Shown in pieces: positions 32,814 through 46,345 of a stretch of 64,000 nucleotides of DNA; the stretch's first letter is position 1, and each line of letters opens with the position of its first letter. A program made the position numbers and the translations under genes. The DNA is from Sequoia sempervirens (taxonomy: Eukaryota; Streptophyta; Pinopsida; Cupressales; Cupressaceae), in contig VDFB02193867.1 in the NCBI GenBank assembly GCA_007258455.2, positions 527,116,751 through 527,180,750 on the forward strand. The letters are read 5' to 3'. The notes under the pieces are model-generated. The model saw only the letters and a list, made by a program, of their open reading frames with translations, was not told where the DNA came from and did no database searches.

Positions 32814-34032
32814 TGTGATATAAGAGGGATTCGTTGCACACGGGTCTCTTTATTCTCAAGAGATCGTCGGGGAATGAACTGCACTTATACACCTCAATGT
32901 AAGCAAGTCAATGAAAATGCAGAAAAGTATACTTCGAGTTATGTTTCAGAGAAAGTTACCTTAGATTCCAAGAGAGTGAAATCCCAAGATTTCTACCTCG
33001 GATGAGTGAGCTCTCGTCCAAATGATAGCAACTCAGTTTCAGGGTGCCAGCACGGCGTGTTGTCATCTAAAAGATGCACTGGCATCCTAAGCAATAGAGG
33101 GATCAAGAGCTCAAGAGGACAGGACCAGGTTTCACTTCTAAGATCAGGTCTAGGATGTACTGAGCGAAATAAATGAACAAGAAGCCAAAAACTATAACAA
33201 ACACAAGGAGAATTGGAGAAATTTTACCTTTTACTAGGACGTTCAACTCTTCATTGCAAGCTCTATTTTGCGCCTACATACAGAAGAACAAGGGGAAAAG
33301 GTTTGGGCTGTATAGGGGCCTACCTCAGTCAGACCCCCATTTTGGTGTTCCCACCTCCATAGACAAAAAAGTTGGAAAGGAGTGAAAATGAAGTAGACAA
33401 AGCGTGTGGTGAAAGAAAAATCTACTTCAAGAGTAGAACCCACACCATGAGATAGTAAATAAACAAGTAGGAAAGGAAAGTGAAAGAGAGAGAGAGAGCA
33501 TTACCCACAGGCCTAGACCCTCTCTGGAGCACATGAATGCATTGTTGAGTGCTTGCTTGAGAGATGTTGTTGTTGGAAGGACCTCAGTCTGGCATGGCTT
33601 CGCTTGTGAGAGTGCTACTATCAAGGATGAAGAGAACTCAAAATTGGAGCAAGTAGTAAGAGAGCTTGAATGAATGACTTCCAACCCCCAAATGAGAGAA
33701 AGAAAGGGGTTTTTAATGCATGCAAGGGCGGCAAAGAGTTGTTGTACGTTCCAACTGCTAGGACACATGTCAAAATAGTTAGGATTCTAGATTCCTTGTT
33801 TCAAACTTGAAGAACCACCAAGATGCTAGCACGTCATACAGACGTCCAAAGCCTAGATTTTCAGGAAACATGTCGTTAGGCTTATATTGATTTTCCACAA
33901 GTCCAAATGGAGTCAAAATCATGAAATTATTACTCATAGGATTTTGGTCATTAATGCTCTAAGGTGTCATAAATGCTAGGCAAAAATGCAAAAATGTGGA
34001 ATTGCCCCTAGGTGCAATTCTGCAACATTACA
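32814..34032 (-). mobile_element. Inferred Tat 5' LTR, copy B
   Basis: Identical to 10756-11974, with the PBS-like stretch at 32796-32813. Confidence 0.45.
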
Positions 34033-35527
34033 GGTACACTAATTTATGTGGTAGATACTTTGATCTGCGATGGGAAATTTGGTAAAAGATAACTTAAATG
34101 TTTTTAGACAAATTTCAAACAAGAAGACACATGTTGGAATTAGAGGAATTTTGGATTATAAGAATTCATTGGTTTTCCACAAGAATACATGCCAAGTTCA
34201 TTTATAAACATTAAAATAATTCTTCTTATTATCATATTATCATATTATCATATTATCATATCCACAATTATTTTTTATTATCATTAATTAATCATTATCA
34301 CATTCATTAAATCACATTATCCTCAATTATTAATTATTATCCATCATCTATTATCCCTTCACAAGTTAACTCATTCTTCAAATTAGTAACTTCTTCTTCA
34401 AAAATACATTAAATGAACTAATAAATTCATATTATCTTCTCATAAGTTAGCTCCTAATTAGTAACTTCTTCTCATTTTCAATTTAATGAATCAATAAAAT
34501 TCATTATCAACCTCTCATGACTTTGAAATGGAAATTTTCCGTAATCACTTGAATGTCATATTTTCCACATTCTTGAGTTGACTCCACAATTAGTTAAATT
34601 AACTCCTAGTCTTTGACCTTATCTAGACCCTTCATTTATTTTTTTAGAAAATATCTAAATAACCCTATTCTCTCATCATTTTCATATAATATCAAGTTTT
34701 TATGCAAGTACATTATATCAAAATTCATTGTCAATAATTACATAATGTTTTGTTGTTGAGTTACATCCACATTCATGTGAAGTGGAAAAAGGGATCTTAG
34801 ATCCAACAAGTAGATAACTAGGATCAACTCCTTTTTCTTTGACTTCAGATTTAAACACAAACCAACTAGGGTTAATGTTTGGCTTGCTGCCAAAATGGAG
34901 AGCCAATCTCCTAGGATTTGGTTCTTATGATTTGCAAATAGGAAAATTTTAAGGTGTGTTTTAATATGCCTAATTGACATAAACCCTAGATATGAGAATA
35001 TAATTTACCACATAGAAAAATCTGATGAAACAAACCCAAATCTAGAAAAAGGTGGCATAGGAGAACTTGTGCCTTAAACCTAAGCCTAAATTGCAAGGAC
35101 AAGGGCATGGGCACCCTAGACCTGAGTTGTTTCTTTTTTAGGATCTGCAAACTTTAGAAGGTAGGTTACAATCTTCTTTGTGTTTCTTGTGACTTCCTAT
35201 TAACAAAACCTTCATATTTGAGTTGCACACATGAAAAAAGGGGGAAAGGTTCTTATGTATATGGGATTTCCTAAGTCAAGGACATTTTTTGTATTTTTTC
35301 CTCCATGTACAACAAATGATGATGATCAAGAAGGCATGCCCTAGGTCAAGAAGAGGCAAAAACAAAAAAATTGATTGAAACCAAATGATAAATGGAAATG
35401 TTACCTTGGTATAAAATTCTTGTCAAAGTGATGTCCACACCATAAGTTGCCACAAAAATTGATTGATGGATGCTTGGATTTCTTGATAGACTTGCATGAA
35501 GTTATTCCAAAAAACATAATAGATTGT
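34033..35527. other. AT-rich spacer, copy B
   Basis: Equivalent to 11975-13469, including the octamer array at 34229-34260. No gene seen. Confidence 0.6.
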
Positions 35528-37401
35528 TGTAGCTAGTGTGATGTGGAAAAAAGGGATATAAGACCAAAATCACACTTTCTCCTACATTACATTGGAGAAG
35601 GAACCAAGTTTTATAACATACACCCACTTGGATACTAACCTTAATGGATGAGCCAAACTAGTGGATTAGGGTTTTGGTTCTTTTGGAAAGGGGGGATTGG
35701 TATTGATTGATTAGGAGTTAACTTGATTTGATTATGCAACTTTACATCTAGGTTGAAACTATGAAGCTACAAAAAACTAATACAAATACAAAAAATTGTA
35801 GAATTGAAAGAAAAAAATGGATAACAAAACAACAAATTGCAGATACAAAGGAACTTGACATATAAATTAGGGTTTAGATTGCTTGGATAAGGGTGCTACC
35901 ACTTGAAACATAGAAAAATAGGGTGCTCATATGGTTTCCTAAAATGGAAATGTGGATCCAAAGAGGGAAAAGGGGTCCTACTTCTCTAATTTCATTAGGA
36001 AATGAGATCCCCACAAGGAATTGACTAACTACCTTTTAAGAGAATCAATTATATGAAGGAATCTTCAAATTTCCTTTTTGTATGAGGACAGGGGTCTAAG
36101 TCAAACAACACTTTGGGGAGAAAGATTAAAAATAGCAAATCAATTCCAAAATGCAATCTATAACTTGGATTTGGTAGATTAAGCATAAAACTAAAGGAAC
36201 CAAATTTTTTTTTAGAAAATATGGAAGGGTTAAATGTTATGCACCTACCACAAAAAAAAAATTGCAACCCTAATAGGGACTCATTCGCCCAAGGGTGAAT
36301 GGGTCCTAGTAGCCTTTTTTGGAAAATTTTGGATCTAAGATTTAAGTCTGAGACCTGCACTTCTTCCCTATAACTTTGAACCTTCACTCTGAGATCCAGA
36401 TCTATGGAAAATTTTCAAAACAAGATTGTTGTTTGTTGGTGGATAGGGGTTTTCCTTGGTCAAACTCCAAGTTTGGTAATTAAACCTTGATGAAAAATAT
36501 AGATCTGAAACATAAAATATGTGTGCAATCCCTAACCTCAAGTGTGTCTAAGATTAAGGAAGCTTAAAGTGCAAAGGAACCCTATTCAAGTGTGTTAGAA
36601 TGAGATCCCTAAAATGAACATGAACAATGATGAAGACCTACTTTGGGAGATCTCAAATCACCCTAATAAGTCACAAAACTAAATATACCTTCCTTTAGGT
36701 AGAAAGTAGAATGATAATAAAAGATGGAACCACTTAGGAAACAAGTCGTTAGGCTTGGTTGAATGTCTTAGTGTATCTCCCAAAACCTAGAATACATCAT
36801 GATCCTCCATAGGCATTTATCATCAATCTTTGGAAATGCTTGATCTTGATATCAAAATGAGCTTGAAAACCTGCAAAAACAACTGAAATGTTGCTCCAAG
36901 ACTTCACTTTTGAATGCTTGATTAACTTCTCCTTGCTTTGAATATGAATATTTGTGATCTCATGTGAATTTCTCTTCTTGTCTAGTGAAAAATGAATGTG
37001 AAACTTAGTTTTATAGGCTTCCTCTCTAATTTTCTAACTACCAGATCCTGAAAGCTGACACTTGAAATTTGAATTTGAAACCTTGAAATGCCACCAAAAA
37101 CATGTTTAAAGTTGAGTTTAAGGCACTTAATGAGGACCCATTCACCCATGGGCAAATGGGTCTTGACTTAAAACTTTAGGACTCCAAAATTTTTTGGGCA
37201 CTAATTTAATCAATAACATTTATTCAATGTGGGTTATGGTGTCAAGAAATAAATAAAATAGGCCTTGGGATGGATAATAAAGAGTATTAGGGGCCCAAAA
37301 CTAAGGTTTAAAAATGCAGAAATGAAAGGTCACTGAAATAGGTCAAAATTAAGTGTGAATTGTACTTTCTCTTAAAAAGGGGTACAATTTTCTATACTAC
37401 A
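35528..37401 (-). mobile_element. 1.87-kb LTR, copy B
   Basis: Identical to 13470-15343, with the same TATA box (37008-37015) and the purine tract at 37402-37414. Confidence 0.55.
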
Positions 37402-38440
37402 TTTAGCCCCCGCTTTAGCAACCATATGACACTATGTGCATATGCAATCTAAAGGAATTCTAGCAATAAATTTTATAAAAAAAGATACGCATATGGATTC
37501 ATTAGGGAGAATGAAGCCCCCAAACGTAGTCATCTACAAAACCACAATGTTAGGAACCACATCCTACAACACAGATTCATTAGTCATTCAAAAATCCTCT
37601 TATCAAACTTCTAATGAGAATCAAATTCAGGGTAGATGTATGCCCCCTTGATTCGTCTTGCTTTACAAAGGTGGAATCAGGGTAGCCATGAATCCACATT
37701 GAATTACTTAAGTCCTATCATAGGTTATTCCAAGTACAATACTAGATAGTGATAGACATTGGATTAGATCAGGGGCGGAATTATGATCTAACACAATAAA
37801 CGGTATCAAAAATAGAGTTCTCTAGCCCCCAATATGTTGATTTGAATGAAATATACCTAAAGTAAAATATGCATTTTTTTAAATGAAATTAAGTATATAT
37901 AAATGAAAATGACGCTTTTACCTATCAAATTGACATTTACCCTTTTGCAATTTACCTTGGTGTAGAGTGATTTAGGTTGTCGAGTAGACGAACCTACAAG
38001 CTTCCTAAACTTGACATTCTTCACGATGAGATGGCGTGGGACGCGATTCAACATATGGTAAGTGGATTCTTCTTTGCTTTATCTTCATTTTCATGCATTT
38101 ATAGTATTTTTTTATGCAATTTGTAGAATTGACCCTGAAAAAGAAAGTCGTAAAACATCCATCCCAATTGTAAAGTGTCCAAAAATGGCTAAAGTGTCTA
38201 GGAACCCCATCCAAAAATGACCCATATGTCCAAGTTGGTCGTAAAGTGTCCTAGAGGAACTTTAGTGTACTTTTTAATTATTTAATGAATATATTTAGGA
38301 TTTACTTTACTTATTTTATTATTTAGATCCCTCGTCGAGCCCAAAAACATCTCGGAGGAAAACAATTTTGTTTCCTCTGAGAACTCATTACAAGACTATC
38401 AGAGGAGGAGATTAGTATTCTATAGGATACAAGACTATTT

Positions 38441-39100
38441 TTGATATATTCTATGCCACCAATGAGATATCATGATGCTATGTTGTTGGCCCTAGTAGAG
38501 AGATGGGATGCTAACACATGTACCTTTCTTCTTCCTATTAGGGAGATGATTGTCACCTTAGAGGACATACACCACATCCTGCGGTTACCCATCCAGGGCA
38601 AGGTTGTGCACGCGGCCGATGAGTGAACATATGAGGAGATGCATGATGATATCGTGTACTGTCTAGGGCACCCAATCTGAGACTCAAGCATAAAACCTCA
38701 CATTGAGCTCAAATGGCTACTACACATGTGGATGTGACTATTGCGACACATTATGATTATTACAACACTCACATTGGTTCCTGATGGATGAGGGGCTCAC
38801 TTAGATGGAGGACTAGTTCATGTTATTCGGGACATGGAGCAACATAGGACTGTCTACGCCTGGGGTCGTAGTAATTTGACACATTTGTATTATGATCTAG
38901 GACAATTTGTTTACCAGGAGCTAGATATCATAGTGCACTATACAATCTTACAAGTTTGGTTCTTTGAGCATATCATGTGCACTAGACCCACAAGATATCC
39001 TACCATAGTGGTCATGGGCTACCTACAGGCCTACAACTATTCACTAAGGCAGGCATGGAAAGAGGATGATTTGCTACACTGGCATGTTAGATTTAAATAG
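38441..39100 (+). pseudogene. Plant mobile domain pseudogene, copy B
   Basis: The N-terminal part reads as in copy A (RWDANTCTFLLPIREMIVTL, EDIHHILRLPIQGKVV). It stops after 61 codons because CGA, present in copy A, is TGA here. The C-terminal part is better kept than in A: an 88-codon frame (38834-39100) runs from MEQHRTVYAWG through LYYDLGQFVYQELD, WFFEHIMCTRPTRYPTIVVM and YNYSLRQAWKED. The acidic tail and later frames are lost in the 2.05-kb deletion. Confidence 0.75.
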
Positions 39101-39504
39101 TTGGGGGTGAAGCCACAATAGTGGTTTACAATTTGATGGAGGAAGGAAAACTAAGAAACAATCCCATGACAAAAAAATTGGTTTTAGGGGTTCAAATGAA
39201 CTTATAAGTTCGACTGAACCCAAAAGGGGTTCGACCGAACTAGGGTTCGAGTGAACCAATTAATTACTAGGCCCACATTTCCTGCAAAAAAAAATAAAAA
39301 ATAAAAATGCATATTGAAGGGGGTTCAAACAAACCCCCTAAGTCCTCATTCTCCCCCTGAAACACAAAAAAAACCTAAATTTTTACGCTTCGAAGCTCAG
39401 TTTGAACATGAAAATGGAGGAGTATTTACAAACCCAATTGGAATTAGGTAGTCCTCAGAACGAGCTATCCAACAAATATAATTTTAATATGTTTTGGTTT
39501 TATT

Positions 39505-39530
39505 ATGTATTTGTGGACAGACTATTGTGG
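39505..39530. other. Deletion junction relative to copy A
   Basis: TATGTATTTG (A 17444-17453) is joined to TGGACAGAC (A 19502 on, TGGATAGAC), so about 2048 bp are missing. At the point of joining only one or a few bases (G or TTTG) can be shared between the two ends. Confidence 0.8.
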
Positions 39531-41715
39531 GTTGAATCCCACAAGATCAGAGGAGAATGTGAGATACACTTGGAGGAGGTGGTTGGGTTATGGTGGAGCT
39601 AACTCCACATAGAGGAAGAGGGGTAAAGAGAAGAGTTGTTAGAGGAGGATGCTTGTTCTAACTAGGTGCTAGAAGAGGAGAAAGAAGAATCAATTGGAGG
39701 TACCAAATTTAGTGATGGAGTTTGTTGAGGGTTGCTTCCAACTTGAAAGGGTGGTACTACCACTCAACTCCATTTTGTGAATCCATATTCACAAATTTTT
39801 TCTTACCTTGGGTTTCTAATGCAGGAGCATCCATGGTGGACAAGTTATCCAGCATAAACCAAAAAGAAAGTATTTTAACTTTTTTTGTTTCCTAAAGTTT
39901 GGTAATTATTTGGTTGGAGAATAAATTGCAATATTAGGCCAAAATATTATATTAAATAATTGGTCTCTATTTTAATGTTGCAAATTTTAGAGTGGGAGAT
40001 AGTCTATATGGTAATTTTGAAACTTGAAATTCAAAAATCTAATTTTGACATTGATTTTTAAGAGTTACAACTTGTGACAACTCATTAATGCTCCTAGATT
40101 GTAGCAATGAAAAATATGGGCATCGATATTGAGTTGACTATCTTTTTCTAATTTGGGTCCCTATTTGTGAGGAGTGGGAATCCAAGTTGTCACATTATTT
40201 TGGCAATTTCTTGGAAGTGGATATGAAAATGCTTTTTGAGCAATTAATATGTTTTTTAATACATTTAGGATGATTTTTCCATGCTAGGAAGTGGGAGATG
40301 GGAGTTAAGGAAAGCAAGCAATGATTGCCTTTGTGGAAGGTTGAGACTTGACAATTTTTAGATTGTCATTTTCCAAAATTTGGAGGAGAGATTTTGGGAA
40401 TAGTTCTGGGTGGAGAAGTCTAAGACTCCATGATTTTGCAGGTTTGAAGATGTTTATGCAACAACAATTGGATTTGTGAGTCTGATGTTTATTGCAATAG
40501 TGTTTTCCATTCAAGATTGCAAGTTGTAGGAGCTTGAATATTGAGAAAGGAGTGGATTGAAGGAGATCATTTTATATTTGATTTTTTCTATTGTATATAT
40601 GATTTATATCAGTTTTGTAATGGTTTTGATCAACCCACATGGTTGCAAATCATTGTTATTTTAGATTTGATCAGTATGAATGAGAAGCTACAGTTATTTC
40701 TTGTAGATTTTTTTGACATTTTCAATCGTTTTCTAAGTTGCATAGTTTGTTATTGTGAGTTTGTGTTTGAGGGTTTGTTCCCCCTCTTGCATCATCGAAG
40801 AAGATAAATATTTCTTAAGAGATGAAAGACCTAAAGTGAATACAATAAATGACCTTAAATACTAGCTCACAACATCAACTTTAAAAAAGCATGTACTTAG
40901 CTAGCTTAGGACAAGAAAATAAAGGGGACAATTGGCTAAACTTAAATTTTGAAAAGGCATGGGTCAATTCCACAACTAGAAAAATGACTTGGATGAGAAA
41001 ATGATTGCATATGGGTGAATAATGATTCTACGGAGGTAGATATATGGATAGATGTCATAAATGTGAGGATAGATGAATGTACTAGAGTATGTGCATATAA
41101 AGATAAGTTGGAGGCTAAGTGCATTGGAAAATGTGTGTATAAGGATGAGTGAAGGACAAAAGAATGAGCCCAACTTTGCACAAATTGTATCATTTTTTTA
41201 TATGTAATGTATCATGACCTTTCCTCAAAATGAGCATAAAACTAACTAAGAAATAAAATTCATACACAAATCTCACCATTATAATATCATATTGTTAAAT
41301 TGATAAGATACTAACTTAATGGGGTTTGTATGAGAACAATGTTCTTAGGTGAATTATTTTGATTAATTCCATAACACAAAGCTTTAAATTGTCTTTTTAT
41401 AGATTCTTTACATGTAAAATGTATTTGGTATAGAGTGATTATTAAATAAAAAAGTTATTGTAAACAAGATGTAGATAAGTAACATCATAAAACAAGTGAC
41501 GCAAGCGTCGAGTTCCTGCCGAGAGGTAAAAGTCATGTAGCTATGAGTTACAGAAAGTTTGGAGAGAGGAAATTGGAATATAAATATATTTAAAATGTGT
41601 AGAATGCATGGGGAACGTGGTCCATGGGGACATGTGAAATGGAAAAACTTGTGGACGGATGCAAGGATTTTTTTTGTTTATGGGTATCATGAATACATGG
41701 GGTTTTGTATAGAAA

Positions 41716-41790
41716 CAATCAGAAACATTTGCAATGCAAACAATCAGAAACATTAGTAATGCAAACTATCAGAAACATTTGTAATGCATG
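41716..41790. repeat. 25-bp tandem repeat, 3 units
   Basis: Units start at 41716, 41741 and 41766 with CWATCAGAAACATTWGYAAT. Flanking DNA is the left edge of the next tandem region. Confidence 0.85.
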
Positions 41791-44700
41791 AGACATATAC
41801 GAATACATGTATGCACGTGTGGACAATGCACAAAAGTGTGAGATGCATAGTTGGCATGTGAAGGAGTCTTAAAGCAAGAGGAGACGCAGTTCACATCTAT
41901 AGTATTAAATGAAAGAGAGTAGGAGAAATAAACTATTTATGACTAGTGCAATGTATTTTTTTAGAAAACCTGTTGATTGAGAAATTCATTAGTCATTTTA
42001 AATGGAACAAAGTTTTGATGTAGAGATATTTGTAATTGAGTTATTTTAGTTTATCATATTACAATATGCAAGTGCTAATAGGAACAGTAGTATTAGGCAG
42101 AAGATTGATAGGGGTAGCTAATTTGAGTATAAACTTTTGTAACATTAATGAATGTTTTTTTTTTTTTAATATAGTGTAAAGATTAGTAATATATAAAGCT
42201 ATTGATTTTACTATAAATAAGATTTAAATCCTGTGTATTTAATATGATAACATATTTTCGTGTATAGAACAATGTAATTATATTACATTAAATTGTTAGA
42301 TGAATGACTAGAAAGCTATTGATTTTATTATAAATAAGATTTTAATATTGTTTATGTAATATGAATAAAAATTTGTGTTGATATAATAAACAATAAGTAA
42401 TTTGGAAAAATATAATAAAGAACCTTACTACCTAAGAGTAAATTTGTGTATAAATAACATAAAATGTAATAGTTTAACTTATGAAAATGTAATAAATGAA
42501 ATAAATATTACGAAAAAATATTGGATGAAACTATACAAAGGTATTGATTTTATTAGAAATTAGATTTGAATGTTGTTAATGAATTACAAATTAAAAAATA
42601 ATTTGGAAAGATATAAAGAATTTTATTAGGTAAGATAAAATGTAGATACAGTAAAATAATAAACATGTTTGTAGTAGTTGGCATGCAAACATTAAATTAT
42701 TATAATAATCTGTAGTACAATATTCTTACAATGTTTGAAACAATGCGTGAAGCATTAAGTAAACATGGAGACATGTAGACATTTAGGAATGTGCATGGAA
42801 TGCACAAAAGAGTGAAAAGCATCGACGACACCAAAGCAATCCTGAAAGCGTGGTGAAACTGAAATTGCATTTACAGTATTAAATGAAAGAAAAGAAGATA
42901 AATAAACTAGTTAGTATCAGTGCATATATGAAAGGAAAGCATTAAAATATGGATCCATGTAAAGACATATGCATGCACAGATATGTACATGTGTCCATTT
43001 AACTTGATATGTTAAGAAGAATGTATATATGCTTGCATCCATAAAGCTAGAGATGTTAGAAACAAGTTACAGGTTAAAGAAGAAGTAGGAAAACATTATG
43101 GAAAAGACGTTTTGAAAAGAACTCTTCAAAACAACTATATTTTAACAATGAGACTCAATTTGCATTTGCAGTATGAAATGAAAGAAGACAGGGAAAATTA
43201 ACTATTTATTAGCAATGCATATATCAAAGGAATGCTTAAATGTATGGATGAAGGTAAACATTAATGCATGCATCTATGTGTACATGTGTCCATGGAAGTT
43301 GGTAACTAAACAAGAATGTATATATGCCTATGTGGAGAAAGCTAGAAAATGTGTGGAACAATTTGCATTTGACAGATATGAAAAGAACATTTATGATCGA
43401 AACAAAAGAATCATACATTATTGTTGTCTGACCAAGTGTAATAAGGAAATGCAATAGTGCATGAATGCATGGGTATAGTATAAAATGTTTTCAAAGGAAG
43501 TCGTAAATACAAGTCTATGTTCTCATAGTTATTTTGAAAGCCCTCAGTGTTTAATTGCATAACCTTGATATTTTTTCCAATTTTTCCTTTGGTATGGTGT
43601 GAACTCTGTTCTAATGGATGAAGGTATATTTGAGCTATAGATAGATAAAGATATGTAAGGGTGGTAAAGAAGTATGAGTGATGTACGTGCAAGAAAGAGA
43701 AGGAATTGAGAGAGTGATGTGATGCAAGCAAGGTATATGAATGCCTTATGGAAAGTATTAGATATGCGAAGGAACGATATGTGAAATTGGATGTGAGAAT
43801 GAATGGAATGTAAATTATATGAATTTATCATTTTTGAGCTATATGCTTAAAATTAAATGCAAGTTAAGAAAATTTGAATCGATGAATTGGATTGAGGAAA
43901 AAAAAGGAATGCAAGACATTGGTGTGATGCTAGAGAAGCATATAAATGTATTTTGAAATGTATTTGATTTAAGAAGAAATGATGTGCATAGGTGGAAATG
44001 GAAATGAGTGGATTCGATAGGGTATGAAATCAACTTTTGTTCCAAGCAAGGGTGTAGGAATGTGTATTTTGTTGTTGGTTATGCTTTTTAAAATCATCAT
44101 AGGGCCGAGTGTCTGAATAAAAATACAAAAGAAAGACTGGTGTCTCATTTCTCACTCTCCTTTGGACTAAACAAAGTTCCAAGATCCTTGAGCCTCCTTG
44201 AAATGTGACAAGAGATGAATAGATATAAAAATATAGTATTAGTACCTTTACATGGGTGCATTTCTACATTTGCAGTTACAAATTTCCTTGATGACCTTAT
44301 TGAGAAAGCCAAAATGTATTATTATTTTGTTTGAAGTATTCAATGGAAATAATCTTAAACATTTGTAACAATGCTCAAGGTAAACATGTATGCATGTATC
44401 CATGTGCACAAAATGCAAAGAGTAAAAAGCATACATGACATGTGAACGAGAAATTTGAATGTAAAACAGTAAAATCAAGTAGGAATACAAATCTGTAAAA
44501 GCATAGTGATGCTCAAGTAGCATTTGCACAAGGAAGCGAAAGGAAAACAGGGAAAACAAATTATATACCAGGAAACCATATATCAGAGGAAATGCATAAA
44601 TATTTGGATCGTTGTAAACATTTGTACATGGATGGATGTATAGATGTGTCCATGTAATTTGGTGCACAAAGAACAATCTATAAATGCATGTGTGCATAAA

Positions 44701-45640
44701 GCAAGAAATTCTGGGGACAATCTGCATTTGGAACATATAGAATATTGTTTTTTGAGCAACTGGATAAAGGATACCTAATGATCCATATGAATGCAAGGAA
44801 ACATGTAAATATTTGTTAAATCTGATTACACATAATAGGCTTGAAGAAACTGTTAAACATGCTTACAGGGATCTATAATAAACAAGGTTCAAAAAAGGCA
44901 TGATGAAAATAACTATTGAATACAACTATATGTTATGAGTGTGATTTTGAAGCCCTCAGTGATTATTTGCATAACCTTAATATTTTCGTCATCTTTTTCT
45001 TTGCTTGGTATGGTGTGAATTTTGTTGTGATGGATGAGGGTATATTTGAGGTGTAGATAGATAAAGATATGTAAATGTTAGAAAGAAGAATGAGTTATGG
45101 AAGTGGAAGAAAGAGAGTGAATTGAGAAAAAGATGAGATGCAAATAAGGTGTATGAATAAGTTATGAAAAGTATTTAACATGGGAGACAAGGATATGGGA
45201 TAGTGGATATGAGAATGAATGCGAATGTAAATCGTATGAATTTATCGTTTGCAAGTTATATGCTTACAATTAAATGGAACAAATGAAAATTTCAATGCGG
45301 GAACTGGATTTAGTGAAAAAAGGTACGCAACACATTGGTATGAGGCAACACAAGCAAATAATTGGATTTTGAAATGTATTTGATTTGAGAAGAAAGGATG
45401 TGGAAGGGTGGAAATGGAAATAAATGGAATCAATAGGGTATGAAGTTATTGTTTCTTGCAACAAGGGGTGGAAGAATGTCTAGTTTGGTATTGGTTATGC
45501 TTTTAAAAATCATCATAGGGCTGAGACTGTCAATATAAACACAGTAAAAAGGCGCATGTTGCATTTCTCACTCTCCTTCATATTAAACAAGGTAGTGAGA
45601 TCCTTGAGCTTCCTCGAAATGCAACAATAGAAGAGTGGAT
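41790..45640. repeat. Diverged long tandem repeat, period about 1.4 kb
   Basis: The clearest pair is 43540-44215 and 44951-45615. Both carry GCCCTCAGTG, TTGCATAACCTT, TGGTATGGTGTGAA, GAGGTATATTTGAG-like text and ATAGATAAAGATATGTAA in order. A second element type (AAACAT..TGTAATGC...CACAAAAG, then TATTAAATGAAAG) recurs near 41770, 42740 and 44350. The open minus frames here (43411-43831, 43839-44045, 44248-44796 and others) are Y/H/F/I-rich readings of repeat DNA without domains. Confidence 0.65.
42190..42600. repeat. AT-rich repeat with AAAGCTATTGATTTTA units
   Basis: Variants of AAAGSTATTGATTTTAYTAK followed by AAATAAGATTT occur near 42198, 42312 and 42537. Confidence 0.65.
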
Positions 45641-45829
45641 ATAAAAATATAATGATATTTATGAATACAACAGTCAAAACAAAAGGCAAAGTGGAAGTTC
45701 TTATGCGTATAATATGGAAAAAATAAATATGGAAGAACATAAAAATAGAGAACATGTAAATACTGATGGAGTGGAGAACATTAAATACATGGAGGAATTA
45801 AAACATAGAGCTAATGACAGGTATATGCA

Positions 45830-46190
45830 TAGATGCATGAACAGACACATGTAAACACAGAGAACAACACTAGTTGAAGAAATGGACATATGAACACATG
45901 TATACATGGATGTATGCATATTTGGATATATGTACAAATGCGTATGCTACATGGAAGAATGTATTCATATACATATGCAAATATGAATGAAGTCATATAT
46001 GCAAATTAAATGCATTGAAATAACAGGATATATGCAATTCATAGGTGCATATATGCATAAATCAATGTATACATGCACTCATAGATACAGTCATACATAT
46101 ATAGACAGATGCATGTAGAGATGGCAAGATATGCATAGATCGTTATATGCATGGTTGCATCTATGGATACATAGATACATAAATCGTTAT
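45830..46190. repeat. ATGCAT/ATACATG-rich array, first of a dispersed set
   Basis: Alternating purine-pyrimidine words (ATGCATA, ATATACATG, GGATACAT) follow each other with no fixed period. Related arrays are at 46370-46600, 47735-48010, 49480-49640, 53850-53900, 55045-55290, 57200-57370 and 60340-60450. Frames across them give M/Y/I/C/H-rich peptides on both strands and are not genes. Confidence 0.75.
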
Positions 46191-46194
46191 TGTT

Positions 46195-46345
46195 ACAATG
46201 TATTTGTATACTTTGATTATAAAATCATAGTTTAGATCATTTTAAGTGTTATCCATTCGAATCTTTTCTTGAAATATGAAGGATTCATCTCAGTCTTGCA
46301 GGTAATGTACAACTGTCCTATAAAGAGAGCTTTGGAACCAATGAG
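46195..46345 (+). repeat. 'TTTGATTATAAA' core module, + copy
   Basis: Begins GTATTTGTATACTTTGATTA and ends AAGAGAGCTTTGGAACCAAT. Further copies: + at 47033-47185 and 54888-55040; minus at 56878-56965, 60572-60735 and 60930-61065. Shorter relatives accompany the PPR relics at 58655, 58985 and 59560 (+) and 62020, 62580 and 62800 (-). Confidence 0.8.

Larger units (their letters stand above)
31250..38219. repeat. Copy B of the ~6.97-kb exact repeat
   Basis: Same content as 9192-16161 at a constant offset of 22058. It carries the candidate solo LTR (31488-31911), gag start, PBS-like stretch, the 1.2-kb Tat LTR and the 1.87-kb LTR. It has no Tat pol, because copy A's left neighbour is replaced by the insertion at 28621-31249. 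Confidence 0.9.
38220..41480. repeat. Diverged right part of copy B
   Basis: Aligns with 16162-21600 with substitutions every few tens of bases, a deletion of about 2.05 kb at 39513, and a smaller one near 41385 relative to copy A. Apart from the PMD pseudogene no gene is seen. 39613-41480 is non-coding. Confidence 0.85.

Noticed and set aside
44248..44796. 182-codon minus-strand ORF, the longest in the window
   Set aside because: It lies within the diverged 1.4-kb tandem repeat and is not conserved between units. Its composition (Y, H, I, F, C) is what ATGTAT-type DNA gives in this frame, and no domain is visible.
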